NCBI RefSeq assembly: GCF_040869045.1
Contig: NC_090319.1
Span: 374,309,601 to 374,373,600 of the forward strand
Length of the DNA stretch: 64,000 nucleotides
Reading direction: 5' to 3'
Origin: Eurosta solidaginis
Lineage: Eukaryota > Arthropoda > Insecta > Diptera > Tephritidae
The notes beneath the pieces were generated by a model. That model had not been told where the DNA came from. It did not search any database and saw only the letters and a program-made list of their open reading frames with translations. The position numbers were made by a program, and so were the translations under genes. Below, piece after piece: positions 45,268 through 58,849 of the stretch. Position 1 is the first letter of the stretch, and each line of letters starts with the position of its first letter.

Positions 45268-45501
45268 AAGTAAGGAAGGCTAAGTTCGGGTGTAACCGAA
45301 CATTTAATACTCAGCTGAGAGCTTTGGAGACAAAATAAGGGAAAAACACCACTTAGCAAAATGAACCTAGGGTAACCCTGAAATCTGTTTGTATGGCATG
45401 GGTTTCAAAAGGAAGTATTAGAGAGTATTTTAAAAGGGAGTGGGCCATAGTTCTAAAGGTGGACGCCATTTCGGGATATCGCCATAAAGGTGGACCAGGG
45501 G

Positions 45502-46890
45502 TGACTCTAGAATTTATTTTGTACGATATGGGTATCAAATGAAACAGAGTGGGCCTTAGTTCTATAGGTGAACGCCGTTTCGAGATATCGCCATAAAGAT
45601 GGATCAGGGGTTTCTCTAGAATTTGTTTGTACTATATGGGTATCAAATGAAAGAGAGTTGGCCTTAGTTCTATAGGTGGACGCCTTTTCGGAATATCGTT
45701 ATAAAAGTGGACCAGGGGTGACTCTAGAATTTGTTTGTACTATATGGGTATCAAATGAAAGGTGTTAATGAGTATTTTGAAAGGGAGTGGGCCTAAGTTC
45801 TATAGGTGGACGCCTTTTCGGAATATCGTTATAAAAGTGGACCAGGGTTGACTCTAGAATGCGTTTGTACAATATGGGTATCAAACGAAAGGTGTTAATA
45901 AGTGTTTTAAAAGGGAGTGGGCCTTAGTTCTATAGGTGGACGCCTTTTCGGAATATCGTTATAAAAGTGGACCAGGGGTGACTCTAGAATGCGTTTGTAT
46001 AATATGGGTATCAAATGAAAGGTGTTAATGAGTATTTTAAAAGGGCGTAAGCCTTAGTTCTATAGGTGGACGCCTTTTCGAGATATCGCCATAAAGGTGG
46101 ACCAGGGGTGACTCTAGAATTTGTTTGTACGATATGGGTATCAAATGAAAGGTGTTAATGAGTATTTTAAAAGGGCGTGCGCCTTCGTTCTATAGGTGGA
46201 CGCCTTTTCGAAATATCGCCAAAAAGGTGGACCAGGTGTGACTCTAGAATTTGTTTGTACGATATGGGTATCAAATGAAAGGTGTTAATGAGTATTTTAA
46301 AAGGGCGTGCGCCTTCGTTCTATAGGTGGACGCCTTTTCGAGATATCGCCATAAACGTGGACCAGGGGTGACTCTAGAATTTGTTTGTACGATATGGGTA
46401 TCAAATGAAAGGTGTTAATGAGTATTTTAAAAGGGCGTGAGCCTTAGTTCTTAAGGTGGACGCCTTTTCGAGATATCGCCATAAAGGTGGACCAGGGGTG
46501 ACTCTAGAATTTGTTTGTACGATATGGGTATCAAATGAAAGGTGTTAATGAGTATTTTAAAAGGGCGTGCGCCTTCGTTCTATAGGTGGACGCCTTTTCG
46601 AAATATCGCCAAAAAGGTGGACCAGGTGTGACTCTAGAATTTGTTTGTACGATATGGGTATCAAATGAAATGTGTTAATGAGTATTTTAAAAAGGAGTGG
46701 GCCTTAGTTCTATATGTGGACGCCTTTTCGAGATATCGACATAAACGTGGACCAGGGGAGACTCTAGAATGTCTTTGTACGATATGGGTATCAAATTAAA
46801 GGTATTAATGAGGGTTTTAAAAGGGAGTGGCCCTTAGTGGTATATGTGAAGGCGTTTTCGAGATATCGACCAAAATGTGGACCAGGGTGA
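45502..46890 (+). repeat. 130-bp tandem array, left arm (about 11 units)
   Basis: GACTCTAGAAT-type landmarks at 45502, 45612, 45720, 45850, 45980, 46110, 46240, 46370, 46500, 46630, 46760 and 46889: an exact 130-bp period in the middle, shorter units at the left edge. Confidence 0.9.
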
Positions 46891-49109
46891 CTCTCAACAT
46901 CATCTGTCGGGTACCGCTAATTTATTTATATATGTAATACCACGAACAGTATTCCTTCCAAGATTCCAAGGGTTTTTTATTTCGCCCAGCAGAACTTTTT
47001 CATTTTCTTCTACTTAATATGGTAGGGGTCACAACCATTTTACAAAGTTTTTTCTAAAGTTATATTTCGCGTCAATAAAGCAATCCAATTACCATGTTTC
47101 ATCCCTTTTTTCGTATTTGGTATAGAATTATGGCATTTTTTTCATTTTTCGTAATTTTCGATATCGAAAAAGTGGGCGTGGTCATAGTCGGATTTCGTTC
47201 ATTTTTTATACCAAGATAAAGTGAGTTCAGATAAGTACGTGAACTAAGTTCAGTAAAGATATGTCGATTGTTGCTCAAGTTATCGTGTTAACGGCCATGC
47301 GGAAGGACAGACGGACGACTGTGTATAAAAACTGGGCGTGGCTTCAATCGATTTCGCCCTTTTTCACGGAAAACAGTTAACGTCATAAAATCTATGCCCC
47401 TACCAAATTTAAAAAGGATTGGTAAATTTTTGTTCGACTTATGGCATTAAAAGTATCCTAGACAAATTAAATGAAAAAGGGCGGAGCCACGCCCATTTTG
47501 AAATTTTCTTTTATTTTTTTATTTTGTTGCACCATATCATTACTGGAGTTGAATATTGACATAATTTACTTATATACTGTAAAGATATTAACTTTTCTTT
47601 TAAAATTTGAATTTAAAAAAAAAAAATTTTAAAAAGTGGGCCTGGTCGTTCTCCGATGTTGCTAATTTTTAGTAAACAGGCATGTAGTAATAAGTGTAAC
47701 GTTCCTGCCAAATTTGATCATGATATCTTCAACGACTGCCAAATTACAGCTTGCAAAACTTCTAAATTACCTTCTTTTAAAAGTGGGCGGTGCCACGACC
47801 ATTGTCAAAAATTTTACTAGTTTCCTATTCTGCGTCATAAGTTCAACTCACGTACCAAGTTTCATCGCTTTATCCGTATTTGGTAAGGAATTATCGCACT
47901 TTATCGATTTTTCGAAATTTTCGATATCGAAAAAGTGGGCGTGGTTATTGTCCGATATCGTTCATTTTAAATAGCGATCTGAGATGAGCGCCCAGGAACC
48001 TACATACCAAATTTTATCAAGATACCTCAAAATTTACTCAAGTTACCGTGTTAACGGACAGGCGGACGGACGGACGGACGGACATGGCTCAATCTAATTT
48101 TTTTTCGATACTGTTGATTTTGATATATGGAAGTCTATATCTATCTACAGACAAAGCGACGAAACTTGGTAGGTGAGTTGAGCTTATGACGCAGAATAGA
48201 AAATTTGTAAAATTTTGGACAATGGGCGTGGCAACGCCCACTTTTAAAAGAAGGTAATTTAAAAATTTTGCAAGCTGTAATTTGGCAGTAGTTGAAGATA
48301 TCATGATGAAATTTTGCAGGAACGTTACTCCTATTACTATATGTACGCTTAATAAAAATTTGCAAAATCGGAGAAGGACCACGCCCACTTTTAAAAAAAA
48401 TGTTTTAAAGTAAAATTTTATCAAAAAATTTAATAACTTTACAGTATATAAGAAAATTATGTCAGCATTCACCACCAGTAATGATATGGTGCAACAAAAT
48501 ACAAAAATAAAAGAAAATTTCAAAATGGGCGTGGCTCCGCCCTTTTTCATTTAATTTGTCTAGGATACTTTTAACGGAATAAGTCGAACAAAGATTAACC
48601 AATCCTTTTGAAATTTGGTAGGGGCATAGATTTTATGACGCTAACTGTTTTCTGTGAAAATGGGCGAAATCGGTTGATGCCACGCCCAGTTTTTATACAC
48701 AGTGGTCCGTCTGTCCTTCCGCATGGCCGTTAACACGATAACTTGAGCAAAAATCGACATTTGTTTTCTGAACATAGTTCACGTGCTTACTTGAACTCAC
48801 TTTATCTTGGTATTAAAAATGAACGAAATCCGACTATGACCACGCCCACTTTTTCGATATCGAAAGTTACGAAAAATGAAAAAATGCCATAATTATTTAC
48901 CAAATACGAAAAAAGGGATGAAAAATGGTAAGGTAATTGGATTGTTTTATTGACGCGAAATATAACTTTAGAAAAAACTTTATAAAATGGTTGTGACACC
49001 TACCATATTAAGTAGAAGAAAATGAAAAAGTTCTGCAGGGCGAAATAAAAAACCCTTAAAATCTTGGCAGGTATTACATATATAAATAAATTAGCGGTAT
49101 CCAACAGAT

Positions 49110-50440
49110 GATGTTCTGGGTCACCCTGGTACACATTTTGGTCGATATCTGGAAAACGCCTTCACATATACAACTACCACCACTTCCTTTTAAAACTCTC
49201 ATTAATACCTTTCATTTAATACCCATATCGTACAAACATATTCTAAAGTCACCCCTGGTCCACCTTTATGGCGATATCTCGAAAAGGCGAACACCTATAG
49301 AACGAAGGCCCACTCCCTTTTAAAAATACTCATTAACACCTTTCATTTGATACCCATATCGTACAAACAAAGTCTAGAGTCACCCCTGGTCCACCTTTAT
49401 TGCGATACCTCGAAAAGGCGTCCACCTATAGAACTAAGGCCCACTCCCTTTTAAAATACTCATTAACTCCTTTCGTTTGATACCCATATTGCACAAACGA
49501 ATTCTAGAGTCACCCCTGGCCCACCTTTATGGCGATATCTCGAAACGGCGTCTACCTATGGAACTAAGGATTACTCCCTTTTAAAATACTCACTAACACC
49601 TTTCTTTTGATACCCATACTGTACAAACAAATTCTAGGGTCACCCCTGGTCCACCTTTATGGCGATATCTCGAAAATGCGACCACCTATACAGCAACCAC
49701 CACTCCCTCTTAAAACCCTCATTAATACCTTTAATTTGATACCCATAACGTACAAACACATTCTAGAGTTACCCCTGGTCCACCTTTATGGTGATATTTC
49801 GAAACGGCGTCCACCTATGGAACTAAGGATTACTCCCTTTTAAAATACTAATTAACACCTTTCTTTTGATACCCATATTGTACAAACAAATTCTAGGGTC
49901 ACCCCTGGTCCACACTAAGGATTACTCCCTTTTAAAATACTCATTAGCTCCTTTCTTTTGATACCCATATTGTACAAACAAATTCTAGGGTCACCCCTGG
50001 TCCACCTTTATGGCGATATCTCGAAACGGCGTCCACCTATGGAACTAAGTATTACTCCCTTTTAAAATACTCATTAACACCTTTCATTTGATACTCATAT
50101 CGTACAAACGCATTCTAGAGTCACCCCTGGTCCACCTTTATGGCGATATCTCGAAAAGGCGACCACCTATACAACAACCACCACTCCCTTTTAAAACCCT
50201 CATTAATACTTTTAATTTGATACCCATATCGTACAAACACATTCTAGAGCCACCCCTGGTCCACCTTTATGGCTATATCCCTAAATGGCGTCCACCTATA
50301 GAACTATGGCCCAGTCCCTCATAAAATACTCTTTAATGCTTTTCATTTGATACAAATGTCATACAAACACATTCCTGGGTTTCCCTCGGTTCATTTTCCT
50401 ACATGGTTATTTTCCGTTATGTTGTAAACATAGCTCTCAA
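49110..50440 (-). repeat. 130-bp tandem array, right arm (about 9-10 units)
   Basis: Inverted copies of the same unit, with landmarks about every 130 bp and one shortened unit near 49915. It differs from the left arm in unit number and sequence, so the arms are not a fresh palindrome. Confidence 0.85.
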
Positions 50441-50499
50441 CTGAGTGTTCGGTTACACCCGAACTTAACCTTCCTTACTTGTTTTTATCAAATGTTGCA

Positions 50500-52130
50500 T
50501 TGTCACCGGGTTCTGACCCACGGGGCCGTGTTTCAAGTCTCTAGCTGGCCGGCAAGTTACTCAAAAATCGTTCGCAATATTCCCCTCGTTTTTCAGGGAT
50601 TTGCAGTTATCTGAATTAGCACGCCACCTAGCGAAACTTTGTTTTCTATAAATTATTTGTCACCGGGTCTCGAGCTATGTGCTAAGTTACAGGTCTCTAG
50701 GTAACCGGCAAGTTAGTTAAAAATGGATTGAAAGATTACCAAATTAAAATTAATTTTCCTAATATCTTGATCCATGCGCGCAATTTTTTAAATAAAATAT
50801 TGCATTGCCACCGGGTTCTGACTTACGGCTGAAGTTTCATATCTCTAGCTCACCGGCAAGTTACTAAAAAATCGATTGCAAGATTCCCCTCGTTTTTCAA
50901 GGATTTGTAGTTATCTCACTTAGCGCGCCACCTAGCGGAATTTTGTTTTCTGTAAATTGTATTGTCACCAGGCCTCGAACTATGTGCTAATGTATAAGTC
51001 TCGTCTCTAGGTAACCGGGAAGTTAGTTAAAAGTGGATTGAAAGATTCCCAAATGAAAATTAATTTTCCTACTGTCTCGATCCATGCCCCACCTAGCGGA
51101 ATATTTTTGATAAAATATTGCACTGTCACCGGGTTCTGACTTACAGCTCAAGTTTCATATCTCCAGCTCACCGGGAAGTTACTCAAAAATCGATTGCAAG
51201 ATTCCCCTCGTTTTTCAAGGATTTGTAGGTATCTCACTTATCATGCGACCTAGCGGAATTTTGTTTTCTGCATATTGTATTGTCACCAAGCCTTGAACTG
51301 TGTGCCAAGTTTCAAGTCTCAAGGTAACCGGGAAGTTATTAAAAAATGGATTGAAAATTCCCAAATTAAAATTAATTTTCCTAATGTCTCGATCCATGCG
51401 CCACCTATCGGAATGTTATTGATAAAATATTGCACTGTCACCGGGTTCTGACTTACGACTCAAGTTTCATACCTCCAGCTCACCGGGAAGTTACTCAAAA
51501 ATCGATTGCAAAATTCCCCCGTTTTTCAGGGATTTTTAGTTATATCAATTAGCGCGCCACCTAGCATAATCTTGTTTTCTATAAATTGTATTGCCACCGG
51601 GTCTCGAACCACATGCCAAGTTACAAGTCTCTAGGTAACCGGGAAGTTAGTTAAAAATAATTGAAAGATTCCTAAATCAAAATTAATTTTCTTAATATCT
51701 CGATCCATGTGCCACCCAGCGAAAATTTTTTGATAAAATATTGCATTATCGAGTTCTGACTCACGGCCCAAGTTTCAAGTCTCTAGCTCAGCGGGAAGTT
51801 ACTTAAAAATCGATCGAAAGATTCCCTGCGTTCTTTCAGGGATTTTCAGTGATTTTCGTTTATCCCTATTCGTCTGCCACTTGGCGGCACTTTGTTTTCC
51901 ACGAATTGTAGTGCCATCGACTCGTAAACTATGTGCTAAGTTTCAAGTCTCTGGATCAGCGGAAAGCTAGCTAAAATTCGATCGCAAAATTTCCATAATA
52001 AAATTAATTTTCTGTATATCTCGATCCGTGCGCCCCTAGCGGATTTTTTTCACTTGCATTGTAATGTCTCCCAGATCTGAACTATGTTCTAAGTATCAAG
52101 TGGCTAGCTTAACGGGAAGCTACCGAAAAA
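50500..52130 (+). repeat. Dimeric tandem satellite (about 310-bp unit of two related 155-bp monomers)
   Basis: GTCACCGGGTTCTGAC-like starts recur near 50502, 50808, 51126, 51436 and 51748. A related second monomer (GTCACCGGGTCTCGAGC-like) starts near 50652, 50966, 51284, 51590 and 51912. Each carries AACCGGSAAGTTA and GATTCCC words, and GCGCCACCTAGCGGA recurs. It begins directly at the end of the fold-back element. Confidence 0.8.
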
Positions 52131-54294
52131 GACTTTTCCGTGGATCAAAAATTCGTATGGAAACGAGGGGACAAACATGAATTAATATAAAGGTAAAATA
52201 GATAGCAGAATTCAACGCGTAACGACAAATTAGTACATATTTCAAGAAAAGTTTGTTAAAGTCGAGCAGAATCACGTAAGCTGGGTGTGACGGTTTATTG
52301 TTATCGTGCTTATGCTACGTAGCGTTAAAAGCGAGTTCTTTTTAAGAAAGCTGATTCCATATGAATCTCTTCCATTTTTCTCTAATAGTAAAATTATGCA
52401 TAATGTACTTAAAACACATATTAAGAACGATTTAAATTGTATGCGACTTGTCAGTTTGACTATACATATATACATATAATTGTGTACGTATGTATGCAGC
52501 TACATGCGTAGTGAAAGCCTAATACGGCCCATACATGATACAAAAGCCATGTGCAAATATAAAACGACGAAATGTATGCAAATGAAAATTTTGACATACA
52601 CGGCTCAAAAACACTGCGCAATATTCATTTTTAAAGTAGCGCAACAAATAAAACATGTATCTTAATTGTATAAAAAAGGCATTAATTGTATAAAAAATCA
52701 CTATTTTCCACAGTGCTGGTAATTCACGGTATAAGTCGAAAAACTCGCACAGAAGCGTTTATTTTCCATTGTATTTATAAAATATATATTTTAGTTGCAA
52801 GGCCAGCTCAACTCATTGCAGCACTGCGCAATATTCATTTTCCAACTAGCGCAACAAATGAAACATGTGTTCTAATTATATAAAAAATTATTATTTATTA
52901 TTGAATTTATGTGAATTCCTGTTACAAGCTAGAGTTGGTCCTTGCGCCTTCGACATTAACATTTTTAAGCAATAATTACTGATGTTATATTATCAGGAAC
53001 CACAGGTAAACTGTGTAAGATTCACCACACACGAAGAAAAAAGAATGTGCAATATTTGCAGACATGCGTAAATATCAAAATCGTTTTGATTTTAGCGCAG
53101 TTCTCTGCGCAAATAGCGCAACCAGTGCACACACCGGTCAAATCCTTGTGCAAATTTGTAATTGGCACAAGGACACCTGAGCCGTGTAATTGGCGTATAA
53201 GAGGGATGAAAATTTTAGTTATCCGAATTGTATGCTGCATTCATGCCAACCTAGCTATCGGTTCAAATATTAAATAAATAAAGAACAAAATAAGAAACAT
53301 TTAGATAAGCTACATAATACATACATACACAATTGTACGAACGATACGTGTATGCATATCGCAGCTATAATTTGTACAAACAATTACACACTGGAATTTA
53401 ATAAGAATATATTGTATACATGATAGTTGAAGGAATATTTAATTAAAAGTAAATAGAGCGTAGGTATTTACAAGCGCGCACATAAATTGATACAATGTAA
53501 TAGCTTATATAATTGCATATATGATGTAGCCTATAATTTTTTTGATGAACACTACGACCAAAGTAAATATCGGCATTCCCTATTTGATCCTAAGATTTTC
53601 TAGTAGGTCCTTAACTGCCTTACTGAACATTTATGAATTAAATAGCGTTAGGCGTGACAGCTATATACATATGCATATAAACATAAAATTTTTCATTTTT
53701 TTTTTCTTTTTTTTTGTTGTTTTAGCGAAAGTACAACCTTATATACTTAACATAAAAAAGAAAAAAAAAAAACCAAAGAAATACTAAAATTAAGGTTAAT
53801 CTAAATTAACTTAAAGTAAACTAGAATCAAGTTAAATTAAAATTAAATAAATACATTTAATAAATAAAAAACCAATGAATAAATAAGGAAAAAAAAGAAA
53901 ACGAATAACAACTTAAAGGCCAATTATAAAAGTACGAATAAACGGAGGTGAATAACTAAAAGATTTCCAATCCCTAGCTTTCAATAGTAATAGAACATAA
54001 AGTAATAGGAAGAATTTGAGAGAAAACTAGCTCTACTGGTTTTCAGAAATGTTGTCAAGACAAAATCTTTTTTTTTTGCTATATCCTTTATTTTAATAGC
54101 ATTACCACATAGTGTATGTAGTAATTTTTTTTTTTGCTTCTTAACTTCGTACCTAAATTAAATAAAGAATGATTGCAAGTCTAACAAATCTAAGAATCGG
54201 TTTAGATGCAGCCATTCCCTCTCATAAGCGTATACATATACTAATCTGTTTTCCGCGGCAAGACCACTTTAAGTTACATTAACAAAAAAAAAAA
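52131..54294. other. No gene recognised; local duplication and simple repeats
   Basis: About 75 bp (GCGCAATATTCATTTT, then TAGCGCAACAAAT, then AAACATGT) occurs at about 52614 and again at about 52826. TACATA-type microsatellites and long A/T runs (53690-53780, 54065-54135) are present. No coding feature. Confidence 0.5.
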
Positions 54295-56105
54295 AACAAG
54301 TAAGGAAGGTTAAGTTCGGGTGTAACCGAACATTACATACTCAGTTGAGAGCTATGGAGACAAAGTAAGGGAAAATCACCATCAAGGAAAATTAACCTAG
54401 GGTAACCCTGGAATGTGTTTGTATGACATGGGTTTCAAATGGAAGGTATTAAAGAGTATTTTATGAGGGAGTGGGCCATAGTTCTATAGGTGGACGCCAT
54501 TTAGGTATATCGCCATAAAGGTGGATCAGGGTGGATTCTAGAATTTTTTTGTACGATATGGGTATCAAATGAAAGGTGTTAATGAGTATTTTAAAAGGGA
54601 GTAATCCTTAGTTCCATAGGTGGACGCCGTTTCGAGATATCGCCATAAAGGTGGACCAGGGGTGACTCTAGAATGTGTTTGTACGATATTGGTATCAAAT
54701 TAAAGGTATTGATGAGATTTTAAAAAGGGAGTGGTGGTAGTTGTATATGTGAAGGCGTTTTCCAGATATCGACCAAAATGTGGACCAAGGTGACACAGAA
54801 CATCATCTTTTGGATACCGCTAATTTATTTATAAATGTAATGCCTGCCAAGATTTCAAGGGTTTTTTATTTCGCCCAGCAGAACTTTTTCATTTTCTTCT
54901 ACTTAATATGGTAGGGGTCACAACCATTTTACAAAGTTTTTTCTAAAGTTATATTTCGCGTCAATAAACCAATACAATTACCATGTTTCATCCCTTTTTT
55001 CGTATTTATAATTATGGCATTTTTTTCATTTTGCGTAATTTTCGATATCGAAAAAGTGGGCATGGTCATAGTCGGATTTCGTTCATTTTTTATACCAAGA
55101 TAAAGTGAGTTCAGATAAGTACGTGAACTTAGTTCAGTAAAGATATGTCGATTGTTGCTCAAGTTATCGTGTTAACGGCCATGCGGAAGGACAGACGGAC
55201 GACTGTGTATAAAAACTGGGCGTGGCTTCAATCGATTTCGCCCATTTTCACGGAAAACAGTTAACGTCATAAAATCTATGCTCCTACCAAATTTAAAAAG
55301 GATTGGTGAATTTTTGTTCGACTTATGGCATTAAAAGTATACTAGACAAATTAAATGAAAAAGGGCGGAGCCACGCCCATTTTAAAATTTTCTTTTATTT
55401 TTGCATTTTGTTGCACCATATCATTACTGTAGTTGAATGTTGACATAATTTACTTATATACTGTAAAGATATTAAATTTTTTGTTAAAATTTTACTTTAA
55501 AATTTTTTTTTTTTTAAAAGTGGGAGTGTTCCTTCTCCGATTTTGCTAATTGTTATTAAGCGTGCATATAGTAATAGAAGTAACGTTCCTGCCAAATTTC
55601 ATCATGATATCTTCAACGACTGCCAAATTACACTTGCAAAAATTTTAAATTACCTTCTTTTAAAAGTGGGCGGTGCCACGCCCATTGTCCAAAATTTTAC
55701 AAATTTTCTATTCTGCGTCATAAGTTCAACTCACCTACCAAGTTTCATCGCTATATCTGTGTTTGGCAATGAATTATTGCACTTTTTCGGTTTTTCGAAA
55801 TTTTCGATATCGAAAAAGTGGGCGTGGTTATTGCCCGATATCGTTCATTTTAAATAGCGATCTGGGATGAGTGCCCAGGAACCTACATACCAAATTTCAT
55901 CTAGATAACTCAAAACTTACTCAAGTTATCGTGTTAACGGGCTGACGGACGGACGGACATGGCTCAATCGAATTTTTTTTTCGATACTGATGATCTTGAT
56001 ATATGGAAGTCTATATCTATCTCGATTCCTTTATACCTGTACAACCAACCGTTATCCAATCAAACTTAATATACTCTGTGAGCTCTGCTCAACTGAGTAT
56101 AAAAA
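54295..56105 (+). mobile_element. Mini-me/DINE-1-like interspersed repeat, full single copy
   Basis: From AAGTAAGGAAGGTTAAG and the hairpin end, through about three 130-bp units, the common body, (GGAC)n near 55945, to CTCTGCTCAACTGAGTATAA. It serves as the one-arm reference for the fold-back element. Confidence 0.75.
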
Positions 56106-57639
56106 ACAGAACCCTCTTACAGGAATGCTGGTTGGTCATAATTATTTTCCTTTCCAGTATTTTTCGCACTTAACTTAAAGTAAGCGTTAATATAAGCTTG
56201 GTATTTCCTTTTCTAGTATAATGACTTGTAAATAGATAAGTATAGGGTGGGAATGCTGGTGTCTACTTTCATTTAGAAGGCAGATAGGATATGCAGGTAA
56301 GGGGCCACCTAAAATTTAGGTGCGTCGGTGGCCATGGTTTTCGAGGCTGGGATGAGCACCGTGCGTCGCAACAACACCCGCGGAGCCCCAAGATGTATCC
56401 GGCCCTTTTCTGCGGTTTACCAATTTTCACTCTAATAGTTGTATTGGAACGAAATTCATTGCAACAATCCACTGCAAGTTCACCAATTATACTACGAGAT
56501 TCTCGATCTAGTTTGTTTATGATAAATTTCTAGTATTATTAACAGAAATTTTCAAAAGTCCATAAGGCTTTAAATTTTAGGAATCCAGGAGAATCGATTT
56601 TTTTTTTTAGGAGAATCGATAGGTACCAAATTTTTTTAATTCGGATAAGCCATTTCTTTGTTATCAAGCGGGACTTTTATTTCGGGACTTTTATTTTTAA
56701 CTAGTTCTATCGGACTCGAAAAATAAAAATCCGAAAACAATTTTTATCTTGATCCAAAGCCCAAAATTAATAGTTTTGCAAGTACTTATATTACAAAAAG
56801 GAATAACAGTGTCAGCCCCTGGTTTGTACGCTGTTTTTAAGACCTTTAATCACTTGAAAATTCTAACAATACTCACTCTCGAGATATATTGAGTTAGACC
56901 GCTTTGACGAAAAAGAACAAGCAATTAATTTTGCGCCTATAGTGTTTGCACTGAGCAGAAGTATGTATGTATGTATGTATACGCAAATATGTATATACCA
57001 CTGTTGGAATGAACGCAGGCCAAAGAGTGAAAAAGCAAACCGTCGCGCAAAAGGCAAAGAACAAAAACAATAAACGAAATCGAAATTTATTAGATTTTGT
57101 TCCGAACACTAAATTACAAAAATTCTTATTAATTTTTCAAGGGTGTAGGCACTTTGTACACATAGGTTCTTAACTCACCATAATTATAAACCGGATAAAT
57201 ACGATCGTATTAATTGACTTATTACGGCAGAAATTAAGTTTATTTAAATTATTTATCACAATTTATTTGCACGTAGAAATGTGCCTCGGAATTAAATAAC
57301 AGATACCTGCCAGTCTAATGTATGAAACCAATCGTATATATCACTATGTATGTATGTCACAAAGTAACCTATGTTCACACTTGTTACTTTTATCACTTTT
57401 TTCACTCTTTAATCACGATAAGTTTCACACCAACACAATTAATTTAATAAAAAAGCCAAAATTCTATTTATTTATTTATGCGCCATAAATTCTTAATAGC
57501 TCAACAAATTACTTTATTTTACACGCACTTTTTTCCAATTTTTTTCGGCCAATTAGTTTGTTGATGTTCTTCTTCTTTTCGTCCTCGTTTTGGTTTTTTT
57601 TCTCTTACTAAGGCTGAACAGATGTAGAGATGCTATAGC
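56106..57639. other. No gene recognised
   Basis: A small GC-richer patch (56290-56420) gives open frames on both strands without recognisable motifs; an ATGT microsatellite lies near 56960. Confidence 0.4.
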
Positions 57640-58233
57640 GAATTGTTCGTTGCTTGTTGAGAGGACTAGACGTGAAGAGTTGCAGTGCTGGTATGCAATT
57701 TTAATCTTTGTACAGGTAGAAATATTTTCTATAAGACCACGGTGGTAACTCTTCCAGATTTTTAAACATAAAAAAAGGCCCCTTGTTACTCCCTAATAGT
57801 TATATGCAAAAAACAAAAAAAAAAAAACTCAGCTTTGCTGGTTTTATAAAAATTTCCTAGTTTGTTCTGTGGCAATAAACACTTCTAAGTTGTTTTGTAC
57901 TGCGCAATTCAGTATTAGACCAATAAAACGATAGACACGTAACATCATCGGTCTCGCCAGTGATGTTTGATGATCTCTCCCCCACGTTTTATGTTTTTTC
58001 CCGTGCCATAGATGAGTATATCTATCAAAAGAAAAAACTTCACTTCGGTATAAGTAGGCTTTTCTTCAGAAATATCTGTTTTGATAAAATTTGATCTATA
58101 CATTTGCTGCAAATACATATGATTGTAAACAAAGGTGAAAAAAAGAGAGTGTTTTAAAAAGAATAAATCTTTTTTTTTCAATCAAAGCTTTTCTCTGGGT
58201 TTGTTTACGATGAGAACCAATGCGAAGAGTTAG

Positions 58234-58849
58234 GCTGCCGGGCAACGCACAAAATTTGCTTGATGGTTACCTAGCAACGTGTAGTTGTGTGCGTATCGGG
58301 CGTTGTCGTGCTCACACGTATTTGTTGTCGGCTTCGCGTTGATGAAAATCAAAATTTTTAGATTTTTCCGCTAGACAGCTGGTCTATTTGATCGTGGCCG
58401 ACGTCGTTGACAAGCATTAATGTGTTAGTTTTGTGAGAACGTGCATTGAGCAACTTCGCGGAAGAAAAAGATTTTACGTTGCGGTTTATTGAAACCTACG
58501 AAAGTAAAGGTCGGATGGGAAAAAATTGCCAAAAATCAGGTAATTTTCTTAGTGGCTTAAGATTAGCATCTTATTATATTAAAATTGAATAAGCTACAAA
58601 ACTGCATACTCGAAAAAATTCTTAGAAGGAAGTTGAAAAATTTTTATGAAAATTCGCAAAATTTACAAGCAATAAAAAATCGTCATCCGATTACATGTTT
58701 ACCTCTGCACGCTACGAATTTTCAATACAAATGGCGCTTGATGCTTTCTGCTTGTGTGGTGGCCGGGCAAGCGACAATCACCCGAAACGCACACAACTAC
58801 ACGTTGCTATGGTAACCATCAAGCAAATTTTGTGCGTTGCCCGGCAGCT
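58234..58849. mobile_element. PIF/Harbinger-type MITE (616 bp)
   Basis: Inverted ends of about 70 bp with few mismatches (GCTGCCGGGCAACGCACAAA at both ends), flanked by a TTA duplication (58231-58233 and 58850-58852). The paralogous site in module C reads GAGTTAGTG uninterrupted (complement of 44447-44455), confirming the event. An internal plus-strand frame (58585-58815) has no recognised domain. Confidence 0.75.

Larger units (their letters stand above)
45268..50490. mobile_element. Large fold-back element (about 5.2 kb) of the mini-me/DINE-1-like family
   Basis: Left arm (45268 to about 48120) and right arm (about 48130 to 50490) are inverted copies. Both outer ends carry AAGTAAGGAAGG and the GTTCGGGTGTAACCGAAC hairpin (right end inverted). 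Each arm has a 130-bp tandem array, then a body with ATTTTCGATATCGAAAAAGT and GTGGGCGTGG boxes. (GGAC)n lies near the centre (48060-48085). The right arm's inner end lacks the microsatellite, so it looks like a tail-to-tail fusion of two elements. Confidence 0.75.

Noticed and set aside
45502..46890. Regular 130-bp repeats might be taken for a CRISPR-like array
   Set aside because: Units are contiguous with no unique spacers, lie in a eukaryotic element, and recur inverted in the other arm.
48089..48550. 153-codon frame in the fold-back element
   Set aside because: Lies in the repeat body; other copies of the body have stops in this frame, and the composition is that of AT-rich repeat.
56269..56533. 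Opposed frames in a GC-richer patch
   Set aside because: No motif, no start context and no paralogue; too little to call a gene.
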